Assembly: GCF_003797765.1 (NCBI RefSeq)
Contig: NZ_RKMB01000005.1
Span: forward strand, 186,001 to 250,000
Length of the DNA stretch: 64,000 nt
Origin: Ramlibacter sp. WS9
GTDB lineage: Bacteria > Pseudomonadota > Gammaproteobacteria > Burkholderiales > Burkholderiaceae_C
Direction: 5' to 3'
A program made the translations under genes and the position numbers. This document shows, in pieces, positions 1-8,733 of the stretch (positions within the stretch are counted from its first letter, which is position 1; every line of letters starts with the position of its first letter). The notes under the pieces are model-generated. The model was not told the DNA's origin and made no database searches. It was given only the letters and a program-made list of their open reading frames with translations.

Positions 1-1187
1 GGACCTTCCAGTATTCCCCTGAAATGTTTTCGGGCACCGAGCTCGCGTTCTCCAAGCGCGTGGTCGATGCGGTGACCGAGGTCTGGCAACCGACGCCCGA
101 GCGAAAGTGCATCGTCAACCTGCCGTCGACGGTGGAGCATTCCACGCCGAACATCTTTGCCGACATGATCGAGTGGATGCACCGCAACCTGGCGCGGCGC
201 GACGCCATCGTGCTGTCCGTCCACCCGCACAACGACCGCGGCACAGGCACCGCCGCCGGCGAATTCGCCGTGATGGCCGGTGCCGACCGCCTTGAAGGCT
301 GCCTGTTCGGCAATGGCGAGCGCACCGGCAACCTCGACCTGGTGAACGTCGCGCTGAACCTCTATTCGCAAGGCGTGGACCCGGGCCTGGACTTCTCCGA
401 CATCGACGAGATCCGCCGCACTGCCGAGCACTGCACCCAACTGCCCGTCCACCCGCGCCACCCCTATGCGGGGGACCTGGTCTACACCTCGTTCTCGGGC
501 TCGCACCAGGACGCGATCAAGAAGGCCTTCGCCGCGCGCAATGACGGCGACATCTGGGACATGCCTTACCTGCCACTCGACCCCAAAGACCTGGGCCGCA
601 GCTACGAGGCCGTGATTCGCGTCAACAGCCAATCGGGCAAGGGCGGCATTTCATACCTTCTCGAAAGCGAATTCGGCCTGGAGTTGCCGCGCCGCCTGCA
701 GATCGAGTTCAGCCAGGTCGTGCAGACCGTGATGGACGCCTCCGGCAAGGAGCTGACGGCGCAAGACCTCTTCGAGCTGTTCGAGCGCGAGTACGGTATT
801 CGCAGCATCCCGTCGCCGCAGCACCAGGTACTGGAAGAGGCCAAGGGCATGGCCGGCAACCGGGTCCGGCTCGCGGCCGAGGTGGAAGTGTCGGGCAAGA
901 AGGTCAGCATCCAGGGCGCCGGCAACGGCCCGATCGACGCTTTCGTGGAGGCGCTGGCTGCGGCTTGCGGCGAAACCATCCGCGTCCTCGACTACCATGA
1001 GCATGCGATCGGCTCGGGCGCCAATGCCCAGGCCGTGGCCTACCTCGAACTGCGCGTCGGCGACCGCACGCTGTTCGGCGTGGGCATGGATTCGAATATC
1101 GTGTCGGCTTCGCTCAAGGCCATCGTTTCGGGCTTGCAGCGGGCCCACTCCGAACACAAGAAGGAAATCTCGTGGCAGACAAACTGA
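1..1187 (+). CDS. leuA: 2-isopropylmalate synthase, yeast-type (5' truncated by window)
   Basis: Condenses acetyl-CoA with 2-ketoisovalerate, the first committed step of leucine synthesis. The reading frame is open from the first complete codon (position 3), and the residues before the first Met (TFQYSPE) match the family motif FEYSPE, so the gene starts upstream of the window. The visible part carries the HxH-type metal-binding stretch ([13 protein letters not shown]), the GNGERTGN loop and, after about residue 265, the LeuA dimer regulatory domain ([23 protein letters not shown]). This is the long yeast-type LeuA, not the shorter type encoded directly downstream. It overlaps the next gene by 16 bp, so the two are probably co-translated. 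Substrate preference between isopropylmalate and citramalate cannot be settled from sequence. Confidence 0.93.
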   Translation, partial: TFQYSPEMFSGTELAFSKRVVDAVTEVWQPTPERKCIVNLPSTVEHSTPNIFADMIEWMHRNLARRDAIVLSVHPHNDRGTGTAAGEFAVMAGADRLEGCLFGNGERTGNLDLVNVALNLYSQGVDPGLDFSDIDEIRRTAEHCTQLPVHPRHPYAGDLVYTSFSGSHQDAIKKAFAARNDGDIWDMPYLPLDPKDLGRSYEAVIRVNSQSGKGGISYLLESEFGLELPRRLQIEFSQVVQTVMDASGKELTAQDLFELFEREYGIRSIPSPQHQVLEEAKGMAGNRVRLAAEVEVSGKKVSIQGAGNGPIDAFVEALAAACGETIRVLDYHEHAIGSGANAQAVAYLELRVGDRTLFGVGMDSNIVSASLKAIVSGLQRAHSEHKKEISWQTN

Positions 1188-2710
1188 TCATTTTCGACAC
1201 CACCTTGCGCGATGGCGAGCAATCGCCCGGCGCCTCCATGACCAAGGACGAGAAGCTGCGCATCGCGCGCCAGCTCGAGCGTCTGAAGGTGGACGTGATC
1301 GAGGCTGGCTTCGCCGCCAGTTCCAACGGTGACTTCGAAGCCGTGCAACTGATTGCCAATTCCATCCGGGAGTCGACCATCTGCTCGCTCTCGCGTGCCA
1401 ACGACCGGGACATCTCTCGCGCCGCCGAAGCCCTCAAAGGCGCCGAGCGGGCCCGCATCCACACCTTCATCGCGACGTCGCCGCTGCACATGGAGAAAAA
1501 GCTGCGGATGACGCCCGACCAGGTGCTGGAACAGGCGAAGCAGTCGGTGCGATTCGCGCGCAACCTGTGCGGCGACATCGAGTTCTCGCCGGAGGATGGC
1601 TACCGCAGCGAGATGGACTTCTTGTGCAAGGTGCTGGAGGCCGTGATCGCCGAGGGCGCCACCACCATCAACGTGCCGGACACGGTGGGTTACGCGGTGC
1701 CGGAGCTGTACGGCCAGTTCATCAAGACCCTGCGTGAGCGCGTGCCGAACTCGGACAAGGCCATCTGGTCGGTGCATTGCCACAACGACCTGGGCATGGC
1801 GGTGGCCAACTCCCTGGCGGGCGTGAAGCTGGGCGGGGCACGCCAGGTCGAATGCACGATCAATGGCCTGGGCGAGCGTGCCGGCAACTGCTCGCTGGAA
1901 GAGATCGTGATGGCCGTGAAGACCCGCAAGGACTATTTCGGGCTGGAGTTGGGCATCGATGCCAAGCACATCGTCGCGGCGAGCCGCATGGTGAGCCAGA
2001 CCACCGGCTTCGTGGTCCAGCCCAACAAGGCGGTGGTCGGCGCCAATGCCTTCGCGCACGCCAGCGGCATCCACCAGGACGGCGTGCTCAAGGCGCGAGA
2101 CACCTACGAGATCATGCGGGCCGAGGACGTGGGCTGGAGCGCCAACAAGATCGTGCTGGGCAAGCTGTCGGGCCGCAATGCCTTCAAGGCGCGCCTGCAG
2201 GAGCTGGGCGTGCAGTTGGAGAGCGAGGCCGACGTCAACACGGCATTCAACCGCTTCAAGGAACTGGCCGACCGCAAGAGCGAGATCTTCGATGAGGACA
2301 TCCTGGCCCTGGTCAGCGACGAAAGCGTGACCCACGAGCAGGAGCAATACCACTTCATTTCCCTCAAGCAGCACAGCGAAACCGGCGAGCGGCCCCACGC
2401 GTCCATCGTCTTTACGGTCGAAGGCAAGGAAGTGCGGGGCGAGTCGGACGGCAACGGCCCGGTGGACGCGTCCCTCAAGGCCATCGAAAGCCACGTGAAG
2501 AGCGGAGCCGAAATGGTGCTGTATTCGGTCAACGCCATCAGTGGGTCGACCGAAAGCCAGGGGGAGGTGACCGTGCGGCTCCAGAACTCGGGGCGGGTCG
2601 TCAACGGCGTGGGCGCCGACCCGGACATCGTGGTGGCGTCGGCGAAGGCTTATCTGAGCGCCCTGAACAAGTTACAGAGTAAAGCTGATCGGGTGGCCGC
2701 ACAGGGCTGA
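1172..2710 (+). CDS. leuA: 2-isopropylmalate synthase, bacterial type
   Basis: Second, complete 2-isopropylmalate synthase (512 aa, normal length). The N-terminal TIM barrel starts with the hallmark [15 protein letters not shown]; a central [14 protein letters not shown] metal site and [14 protein letters not shown] follow; the C-terminal regulatory domain has [24 protein letters not shown]. The start is GTG at 1172 with AAGGA eleven bases upstream inside the end of the previous leuA (16-bp overlap). Two synthases of different subfamilies in tandem suggests one may be less leucine-sensitive or serve a different acceptor; that is inference. No terminator is obvious directly after the stop. Confidence 0.96.
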   Translation: MADKLIIFDTTLRDGEQSPGASMTKDEKLRIARQLERLKVDVIEAGFAASSNGDFEAVQLIANSIRESTICSLSRANDRDISRAAEALKGAERARIHTFIATSPLHMEKKLRMTPDQVLEQAKQSVRFARNLCGDIEFSPEDGYRSEMDFLCKVLEAVIAEGATTINVPDTVGYAVPELYGQFIKTLRERVPNSDKAIWSVHCHNDLGMAVANSLAGVKLGGARQVECTINGLGERAGNCSLEEIVMAVKTRKDYFGLELGIDAKHIVAASRMVSQTTGFVVQPNKAVVGANAFAHASGIHQDGVLKARDTYEIMRAEDVGWSANKIVLGKLSGRNAFKARLQELGVQLESEADVNTAFNRFKELADRKSEIFDEDILALVSDESVTHEQEQYHFISLKQHSETGERPHASIVFTVEGKEVRGESDGNGPVDASLKAIESHVKSGAEMVLYSVNAISGSTESQGEVTVRLQNSGRVVNGVGADPDIVVASAKAYLSALNKLQSKADRVAAQG

Positions 2711-2720
2711 GCCGTTTCCC

Positions 2721-2777
2721 TATAATTAGTGCAAGGAATTAGGAAAGTTACATAAGTCATTGATCTTGCGTAACTTT
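2721..2777 (+). promoter_or_regulatory. Candidate promoter and 8-bp dyad upstream of the PBP7 gene
   Basis: A perfect -10 hexamer TATAAT (2721-2726) lies just after leuA, without a good -35 at normal spacing. Downstream, AAAGTTAC (2744-2751) is repeated inverted as GTAACTTT (2770-2777) across an 18-base loop and is followed by a short T run. It could be a regulator site or a weak leader hairpin. Another possible promoter is TTGCGT-N17-TAAACT (2766-2794). None is strong. Confidence 0.35.
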
Positions 2778-2827
2778 TTCTTCCGCCGTAAACTTCGAAT
2801 CTGGTTGTAGCGTTTAAAGGGTCACTG

Positions 2828-3883
2828 ATGCACGGCAAAGTCTTGTTGGCGATGAAAAAGACCACCCTGAACCGCATTTTTCATTCCGTGGCCCTGGCCG
2901 CCCTGGTCATCGGGCTGGCCCCCGTCGCCGCCGACGCCGCGCCGCGCAAGGGCACCACAGCCGCCAAGAAAAGCCAGACTGCCGGCAAGCGTGTCATGCG
3001 CTCCTTCGCCGCCGGCAAACGTGCTTCCGTGATCCGCGTCGCCCAGGTGCCGGCCCGCCCCTCTTACGGCCAGATCGCCGGCCTGCACTCGGTGCAAGAC
3101 CAGCTCGACCTGAAGTCCAGCGTGGCCCTGGTGATCGACCAGGAAACCCGCGAAGTGCTGTTTTCCAAGAACGATTCGGCCGTGCTGCCGATCGCCTCGC
3201 TGACCAAGCTCATGACCGGCCTCCTGGTCAGCGAAGCCAAGCTGCCGATGGACGAGATGATCACCATCACGCAGGACGATGTCGACACCGAAAAGGGCAG
3301 CCGTTCGCGCCTGAAGGTCGGCTCCATGCTGACCCGCGGCGAATTGCTGCACCTCGCGCTGATGTCCAGCGAAAACCGCGCCGCTCACGCGCTCGGCCGC
3401 ACCTACCCGGGCGGGATGGACGCTTTCGTGTCGCTGATGAATGCCAAGGCCAAGATGCTCGGCATGAAGGACACGCGCTACGTCGAACCTACCGGCCTGT
3501 CGAGCAAGAACCAGTCGAGCGCGCATGATCTGGCCACGCTGGTCGGCTCCGCCTACAACGATCCGGTCCTGCGCGAGTTTTCCACGTCGCCCGGCCACCA
3601 GGTGGCTGTCGGCAACCGCACTTTGCAGTTCAACAACACCAACCGCCTGGTGAAGAACGCCGGCTGGGACATTGGCCTGCAGAAGACCGGATACATCTCC
3701 GAAGCGGGCCAGTGCCTGGTGATGCAGGCCAAGATCTCCGGCCGCAAACTCATCATGGTGTTCCTGGACTCGGCCGGCAAGCTCAGCCGCCTGGGCGACG
3801 CCGAGCGCGTGCGCAAGTGGGTTGAGTCGAACCCCGTGACGGCGCCTGCGGGCAGCACGGTTGTTCGGCAGGTCAACGGGTAA
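2828..3883 (+). CDS. pbpG: D-alanyl-D-alanine endopeptidase (PBP7-like, peptidase S11)
   Basis: Periplasmic serine peptidase that cuts D-Ala cross-links in peptidoglycan. An N-terminal signal sequence (Lys-rich, then a hydrophobic run ending ADAAP) is followed by a basic, low-complexity stretch and the S11 penicillin-binding fold. The three active-site motifs are visible: SxxK as SLTK (Ser about residue 124), SxN as SEN (about 181) and KTG (about 286). Length 351 aa fits PbpG/DacD-type enzymes. The ATG at 2828 has AAAGG eight bases upstream; the internal ATG at 2852 (MKKTT) would still leave a signal peptide. A strong terminator follows, so it is probably monocistronic. Confidence 0.9.
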   Translation: MHGKVLLAMKKTTLNRIFHSVALAALVIGLAPVAADAAPRKGTTAAKKSQTAGKRVMRSFAAGKRASVIRVAQVPARPSYGQIAGLHSVQDQLDLKSSVALVIDQETREVLFSKNDSAVLPIASLTKLMTGLLVSEAKLPMDEMITITQDDVDTEKGSRSRLKVGSMLTRGELLHLALMSSENRAAHALGRTYPGGMDAFVSLMNAKAKMLGMKDTRYVEPTGLSSKNQSSAHDLATLVGSAYNDPVLREFSTSPGHQVAVGNRTLQFNNTNRLVKNAGWDIGLQKTGYISEAGQCLVMQAKISGRKLIMVFLDSAGKLSRLGDAERVRKWVESNPVTAPAGSTVVRQVNG

Positions 3884-3921
3884 CCGCGTAACCGCTAAGC
3901 AACCGCTTCGCTCCAGACAAA

Positions 3922-3951
3922 ACAAGGCCCCGTTGGGGCCTTGTCCTTTTT
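3922..3951 (+). terminator. Rho-independent terminator after the PBP7 gene
   Basis: Perfect 10-bp stem ACAAGGCCCC/GGGGCCTTGT with a 3-base loop (GTT), followed by CCTTTTT. It sits 38 bp after the pbpG stop and 10 bp before the stop of the convergent IclR gene, so it may serve both directions (TTGTTTTGT lies on the other side). Confidence 0.88.
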
Positions 3952-3960
3952 GGGTTTGGG

Positions 3961-4755
3961 TTATGCCGCGCGAAGCGTCGGCGTCTTATGCCCCAGCGCC
4001 GACGAAATCTCATTGGCCGTGGTCTGCAACTTGGTCAGCCAGCCTTCGTCCAGGCGATCGGCGGGGGCGGAGATCGACAGTCCCGCGATCAGCTTGCTCT
4101 GGTCGTCGTAGATGCCGGCGGCCATGCAGCGCACGCCCAGCTCCAGTTCCTCGTTGTCGCGGGCGATGCCGTACTGGCGGGCTTTCGCCAGTTCCCGCTC
4201 CAGCAATGGCAACTGCGTGATGCTGTTCTTCGTGTGTCCCGCCAGCCCGGTGCGGGTTGCATAGGCGCGAACGCGCTGCGGGTCGTCGGCGGCCAGGAAA
4301 AGCTTGCCGGTGGAAGTGAGGTGCAGCGGGGCGCGGCCGCCGATGGCACGCACCACCTGCATGCCTGAGCGTTCGCTGTAGGCGCGCTCGATGTACACGA
4401 TCTCGTCGCCCTGGCGCATGCTGAGGTTGACGGGTTGCTGGATCAGCTTGTGCAGTTCGCGCATGGGCACCAGCGCTGCGTCACGCACATTCAGCCGGCC
4501 CTTGACCAGGTTGCCCAGTTCCAGGAGGCGCATGCCGAGCCGGTAGCTGCCGGCTTCCGGCCGATCAACGAATCGGCCGGTGGCCAGGTCATTGAGGATG
4601 CGGTGCGTCGTGGAAGGATGCAGGCCGGTCTTCTCGCTGATTTCCTTGAGCGAGACGGCATCCTCGCGCGAGGCCAGCACGTCGATCAGGGCGAACATGC
4701 GTTCGATCACCTGGATCGTCGGAGTGGCGGGCGCGCCAGTGTCGTTTTTTCTCAT
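3961..4755 (-). CDS. IclR-family transcriptional regulator
   Basis: 264-aa regulator. The N-terminal winged helix-turn-helix (residues about 14-75: IQVIERMFALIDVLA, then LKEISEKTGLHPSTTHRILNDL) precedes the IclR effector-binding GAF-like domain (RAIGGRAPLHLTSTGKLFLA, then ELELGVRCMAAGIYDD and GLSISAPADRL). It is most like regulators of aromatic or organic-acid catabolism, but no target operon is adjacent, so the ligand is unknown. It is convergent with pbpG across the terminator. ATG at 4753-4755. Confidence 0.9.
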   Translation of the reverse strand: MRKNDTGAPATPTIQVIERMFALIDVLASREDAVSLKEISEKTGLHPSTTHRILNDLATGRFVDRPEAGSYRLGMRLLELGNLVKGRLNVRDAALVPMRELHKLIQQPVNLSMRQGDEIVYIERAYSERSGMQVVRAIGGRAPLHLTSTGKLFLAADDPQRVRAYATRTGLAGHTKNSITQLPLLERELAKARQYGIARDNEELELGVRCMAAGIYDDQSKLIAGLSISAPADRLDEGWLTKLQTTANEISSALGHKTPTLRAA

Positions 4756-4833
4756 GGCACCTTACGGAATGGATTCACAGGATTTTATCATGTGAAATTT
4801 GCCCGGTGGGCAAAGAGGCAAGAGAGCGGACTT

Positions 4834-5583
4834 CTAGATGCCGTCCGCCGGAGGCGCGACCCACTGCCCATCGACCAGAACTTCGTGCGGCGTGAAGCGC
4901 GCCTTGTAGTTCATCTTGGGGCTTTGCCCGATCCAATAGCCCAGGTAGACGTGGGGCAGGCGCAGCCGCTTCGCCTGGTCGATCTGCCAGAGCACGCTGT
5001 AGGTGCCGTAACTGGCCGCCCCGTCGGGCTCGTAGAACGTGTACACGGCCGAGATGCCGTCATTGAGCACGTCCAGGATGGCCACCATGCGCAGCACGCC
5101 GGGCGAGCCGTTGGGGAGGGTCTCTCGGAACTCCACCAGTCGCGAATTGACGCGGCTTTGCAAGAGAAACTGCGTGTACTGGTCGATGCTGTCGTGGTCC
5201 ATGCCGCCGCCCGCGTGGCGGCCAGTCTGATAGCGCAGGTACAGATGGTAGTGTTCGGGCACGAAGCACAGCTTGAGTACGCGCGCCTGCAAGTTGCCGT
5301 GCCTGGTCCAGGCGCGGCGTTGGCTGCGATCGGGCTGGAACGGGTCGGCCAGTACGCGCAGCGGAACACAGGCGCGGCAACCGTCGCAGTACGGCCGGTA
5401 CGTGAACATGCCGCTGCGGCGGAAGCCGTTGGTGACCAGGTCGGAATACGCGTCGTTGTGGATCAGGTGGCTGGGCGTGGCCACTTGCGAGCGGGCCTGC
5501 CTGCCCGGCAGGTAGCTGCACGGGTACGGGGCCGTCGCATAGAACTGCAGGGTCTGTAGCGGAAGATCCTTGAGATGTGTCAC
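4834..5583 (-). CDS. bpt: Aspartate/glutamate leucyltransferase (Bpt)
   Basis: N-end-rule enzyme that transfers Leu from Leu-tRNA to proteins with N-terminal Asp or Glu, marking them for ClpSAP. 249 aa, the usual length. Family features include [15 protein letters not shown], the four-cysteine-type region [29 protein letters not shown] and [19 protein letters not shown]. The open frame runs far upstream, but the homologous N-terminus begins at [10 protein letters not shown], a GTG at 5581-5583 that overlaps the aat stop (GTGA, 4 bp). Translational coupling to aat fits the shared pathway. Confidence 0.92.
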   Translation of the reverse strand: MTHLKDLPLQTLQFYATAPYPCSYLPGRQARSQVATPSHLIHNDAYSDLVTNGFRRSGMFTYRPYCDGCRACVPLRVLADPFQPDRSQRRAWTRHGNLQARVLKLCFVPEHYHLYLRYQTGRHAGGGMDHDSIDQYTQFLLQSRVNSRLVEFRETLPNGSPGVLRMVAILDVLNDGISAVYTFYEPDGAASYGTYSVLWQIDQAKRLRLPHVYLGYWIGQSPKMNYKARFTPHEVLVDGQWVAPPADGI

Positions 5584-6338
5584 GCTGGCGGCTTCGGCGG
5601 CAGGAGTCCGTTCCAGTATACGGGGTCGAACCGCCAGGGCGGTGCGGGTTTTTTTGCGTTCTGTGCGACTTGCGCCACAAATTCGGCCCTGGCGATCTCG
5701 CGCGCGCCGAGCGACGCCAGGTGCTGGGTGTTCTGCTGGCAATCGATCACGCCGATGCGATGGTGCCGGCAAAAGGCCACCAGCCCGGCCAGCGCGATCT
5801 TGGACGCATCCGGCACGCGCGTGAACATCGACTCCCCGAACACGGCCTGGCCGATACAGACGCAGTAGAGCCCGCCCACGAGCCGCCCGCCGACCCAGGC
5901 CTCGACGCTGTGCGCGTAGCCCGCGCGATGGAAAGCTTCGTACGCCTTGACCATCTGCGGCAGGATCCACGTGCCCGACTGGCCCTCCCGCGGAGACTGC
6001 GAACAGGCGCGGATCACGTCGTCGAAAGCGGAATCGACGCGCACCTCGCAACGCGGATCGGCCACGAACCGTGCGAGCGTCTTGCGCAGCGACCGGTGCA
6101 GCTTGAATTCATCGGTGAAGAGCACCATGCGCGGGTCGGTGCTCCACCACAGGATGGGTTGGCCCTCGCTGAACCAGGGAAAGATTCCGGCCGAGTACGC
6201 GCGGTGCAGGCTGTCGATGTCCAGCGCGCCGCCGGCCGCCAGCAGGCCCGGGGCAGGCTGGGCGGCATCCCACGCCCGCGCGGCATCGGGAAAAGAATCA
6301 CCGGGGTCGAGCCAGGGCAGGTTCATGGCGCCGGGCAA
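5580..6338 (-). CDS. aat: Leucyl/phenylalanyl-tRNA--protein transferase
   Basis: Adds Leu or Phe to proteins with N-terminal Lys or Arg, the other entry to the ClpSAP N-end-rule pathway. 252 aa. The family signature [26 protein letters not shown] is followed by [44 protein letters not shown] and [15 protein letters not shown]. The start at 6338 gives [10 protein letters not shown]; the ATG at 6326 (MNLPWL) is an alternative. First gene of the aat-bpt pair. Confidence 0.94.
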   Translation of the reverse strand: MPGAMNLPWLDPGDSFPDAARAWDAAQPAPGLLAAGGALDIDSLHRAYSAGIFPWFSEGQPILWWSTDPRMVLFTDEFKLHRSLRKTLARFVADPRCEVRVDSAFDDVIRACSQSPREGQSGTWILPQMVKAYEAFHRAGYAHSVEAWVGGRLVGGLYCVCIGQAVFGESMFTRVPDASKIALAGLVAFCRHHRIGVIDCQQNTQHLASLGAREIARAEFVAQVAQNAKKPAPPWRFDPVYWNGLLPPKPPA

Positions 6339-6404
6339 ATACTCTTGAGATCGCTGGTCACGCTGCTATTGTGGATGGAGAGTTCGTTCCTGTTGGAGGT
6401 CTCC

Positions 6405-7553
6405 ATGATTCGTTACGCACTGGCTGCGGTGATCTGCGTCTTGGGACTCGCGGGGCTCGCGGGATGTGCGAGTGCGCCGGTCGCGCCGGCCCCACTGCCC
6501 TGGCAGGACCAGGCTTTCGAATACAGCCCGGCGCTGGTGACCGTCGGGAAGAACGAACTGTTCCGGGCCGACCCGGAACTCACGGCCCTCCTGGCCAGTC
6601 CCCGGGTCCAGGAGATGACCACACCGCAGCGGCTCAAGCACCTGCTGGCGCTGATCTTCGGCGAAGACCGGCAGCGCTTCGGCTACGCCGCCGGGCATTC
6701 GACCACCGCCGCGGAAACCTGGCGCAACGGGCGCGGTGACTGCCTGTCGCTCACCGTCATGACCTATTCGGCAGCGCGCGTGCTGGGCATGGCCGTGCAG
6801 ACCCAGGAGGTGCGGGCACCGGCCGTGTTCGACCGGCGCGGCCAGCTCGACGTGGTGAATCAGCACGTCAACGTGATGTTCCTGCGAGCCCACCGCGACC
6901 TGAGGGACGCGGAGGCCCGCGACGTGGTGGTCGATTTCGACCCGGACTTCGCTTCGCGCCGTCCGGGTAGCCCGCTGACGGAAGACGGCCTGCTGGCGCG
7001 CTACTACAACAACGTCGCGGCTGAGCACCTCGGCAAGGGGCGGCGAGCCTTGGCCTATGCGCACTTCAAGGCCGCGATCGAGGCCGACCCCAGCTATGCG
7101 GCCCCTTACGGCAACCTGGCCGTGCTGTACCGCGACGCGGGCCTCTTGGCGCAAGCTGAGGAGTTGTTGCACCGCGCGATCGCGTTGGCGGACACCGCGG
7201 ACGTCCCGCTTCATACCTTGCATCAACTGCTGATGGAACAGGGCCGCACTGCCGAGGCGCAGCGTTTTGCGCGCCGAATCGAAGCCGGGCGCGCGCGCGA
7301 TCCCTATCACTGGATCGGCATGGGCCTGCGGCACCTGAACGACGGCGAGATCCGCCAGGCGATCGGCGCGCTGGAGACGGCGAAAGAACTGACCAGTGGC
7401 TTCGACGAAATCCACCGCTATCTGGCGCTGGCCTATGCCCGCAACGGCGAACCCACCAAAGCGCGGGACGAGCTGGCGCGGGTGGCTTCGATGACGGGCG
7501 ACGCGCGGCTCGTGAGCAAACTCAAGCGCAAGCTCCGGGACATGCCCCAGTGA
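6405..7553 (+). CDS. Lipoprotein with transglutaminase-like and TPR domains
   Basis: 382-aa predicted lipoprotein. The signal peptide ends in the lipobox LAGC (Cys about residue 20). A transglutaminase-like fold follows (GHSTTAAETWRNGRGDCLSLTVMTYSAARVLG, catalytic-type Cys in GDCLSL, later NQHVNVMF and VVVDFDP). At least three TPR units make up the second half (ALAYAHFKAAIEADPSYAAPYGNLAVLYRDAG, then AQAEELLHRAIAL and others). ATG at 6405 has GGAGGT four bases upstream; the frame is open far upstream but that stretch lies opposite aat. Function unknown; envelope location is inferred from the lipobox. Confidence 0.82.
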   Translation: MIRYALAAVICVLGLAGLAGCASAPVAPAPLPWQDQAFEYSPALVTVGKNELFRADPELTALLASPRVQEMTTPQRLKHLLALIFGEDRQRFGYAAGHSTTAAETWRNGRGDCLSLTVMTYSAARVLGMAVQTQEVRAPAVFDRRGQLDVVNQHVNVMFLRAHRDLRDAEARDVVVDFDPDFASRRPGSPLTEDGLLARYYNNVAAEHLGKGRRALAYAHFKAAIEADPSYAAPYGNLAVLYRDAGLLAQAEELLHRAIALADTADVPLHTLHQLLMEQGRTAEAQRFARRIEAGRARDPYHWIGMGLRHLNDGEIRQAIGALETAKELTSGFDEIHRYLALAYARNGEPTKARDELARVASMTGDARLVSKLKRKLRDMPQ

Positions 7554-7593
7554 CGACGGAACAATCATGTCTCGGGACGGGACTCGTGCCAGG

Positions 7594-8730
7594 TCACAGC
7601 CAGGCCCGCCGCCGTCTCATCGCCTCTTCTCCAACGGCATGAAGCGTATTGCGAACATGCCGAAGGCGCGCAAGCACGCGCTCACCGTTCGCCAGAGCGT
7701 TGAATCGGAGTGAGGAGTTCCCGCAGCCGAGGTCGGCAACCAGATCGACGGTTGCGCGGCGGCCGTCCCAGATCTGGGCCATGAACCCGCCGTTCGGTGA
7801 GCACGATTCGATCGCATCGATGCCATCCGTGGCGAATAGCTGCTCGGTCAGCCTGTCGACCAGCAGCGCTCCCGGTGAAAATTTCCCGTAGCCTGAGTCG
7901 AACGCGGTTTTCCAGGTGTAGGCCATGGCACCGCCGTAGAGCAGAACCTGGGCAGCGATGGCGCGACCGTTGACCTTGAGCAGGGCGACCGAGGCGCTGC
8001 GTTCGGCGGCAAGTGCAGCGATCAGCTGGCGCGCGAAGGCTGCATCGGCAACGTTGCACAGCAGTGCCGTTCCGCGAGCGCCCTTCCAGCTCGCTGCTTC
8101 CATGGCGAGGTAGACCTCGAAAGCATCCCGCGCCGCGGACTCGGAGCGATCATTCACGACCTCGACCTGGCCCAAAGTGCAAAGGCGATGCCAGTTGTGG
8201 CGCAGCTTCTTGCGCGTCGATCCGGACCTCTTCACACCGAATTCCCGTGTGACGAACGCCCGCTGGCGTTCACCCAGTTCCACGATCCGCGCGTTGCGTG
8301 CGACCAATGACTTCACGATGGCTGCGTACGAATCCGAAGACGCATCGAGGCAACGAAGGCGCAGTAGCTTGGGCAGATGCGGGTTCTGATCGATCGCATC
8401 GAGAAACGCCGCGGCGGCGTCATCCATGAAATCCGGATCGATCACAGGGTTCGAGAGGAAGGCGTAGTTGTAGGGCGGAGTCGCCAGGAACGCCGGCCCC
8501 AGTGGAGCGACGCGGACATCCTGAAGTGCCCAAAGTCCGACGAGGCGAGGCGCCTGCGCATCCCGCAGCCAGGCCAGCAGCACGTGCATGTTCGCGAAGT
8601 GTGTGGAACAAACAACCCTGAGCGCGATTGGATCCATGAACACGTTGCCGGCAGACCGCCCGCTGAGCGCGGCCCACTGCCCCGCCAGGTCCAATTCAGG
8701 TGTGCCGAAGTTGACGTCGATGCGATGCAT
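7594..8730 (-). CDS. FemAB/CelD-like GNAT acyltransferase
   Basis: 378-aa protein of the BioF2/CelD GNAT group (Acetyltransf_6 type). The acyltransferase core is at residues about 160-330: VKRSGSTRKKLRHNWHRL, EVYLAMEAASWKGARGTAL, then VALLKVNGRAIAAQVLLYGGAMAYTWKTAFDSGYGKFSPGALLVDRL. Such proteins often occur in polysaccharide loci and are thought to acylate sugars or carrier-bound intermediates; the substrate here is unknown. Last gene of a minus-strand run, 3 bp after the FAD-GNAT fusion, whose C-terminal half is a relative. Confidence 0.75.
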   Translation of the reverse strand: MHRIDVNFGTPELDLAGQWAALSGRSAGNVFMDPIALRVVCSTHFANMHVLLAWLRDAQAPRLVGLWALQDVRVAPLGPAFLATPPYNYAFLSNPVIDPDFMDDAAAAFLDAIDQNPHLPKLLRLRCLDASSDSYAAIVKSLVARNARIVELGERQRAFVTREFGVKRSGSTRKKLRHNWHRLCTLGQVEVVNDRSESAARDAFEVYLAMEAASWKGARGTALLCNVADAAFARQLIAALAAERSASVALLKVNGRAIAAQVLLYGGAMAYTWKTAFDSGYGKFSPGALLVDRLTEQLFATDGIDAIESCSPNGGFMAQIWDGRRATVDLVADLGCGNSSLRFNALANGERVLARLRHVRNTLHAVGEEAMRRRRAWL

Positions 8731-8733
8731 GAG

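Noticed and set aside
5577-6404. N-terminal extension of the TPR lipoprotein frame
   Set aside because: It lies antisense to aat, and the lipoprotein signal with GGAGGT site marks the start at 6405.
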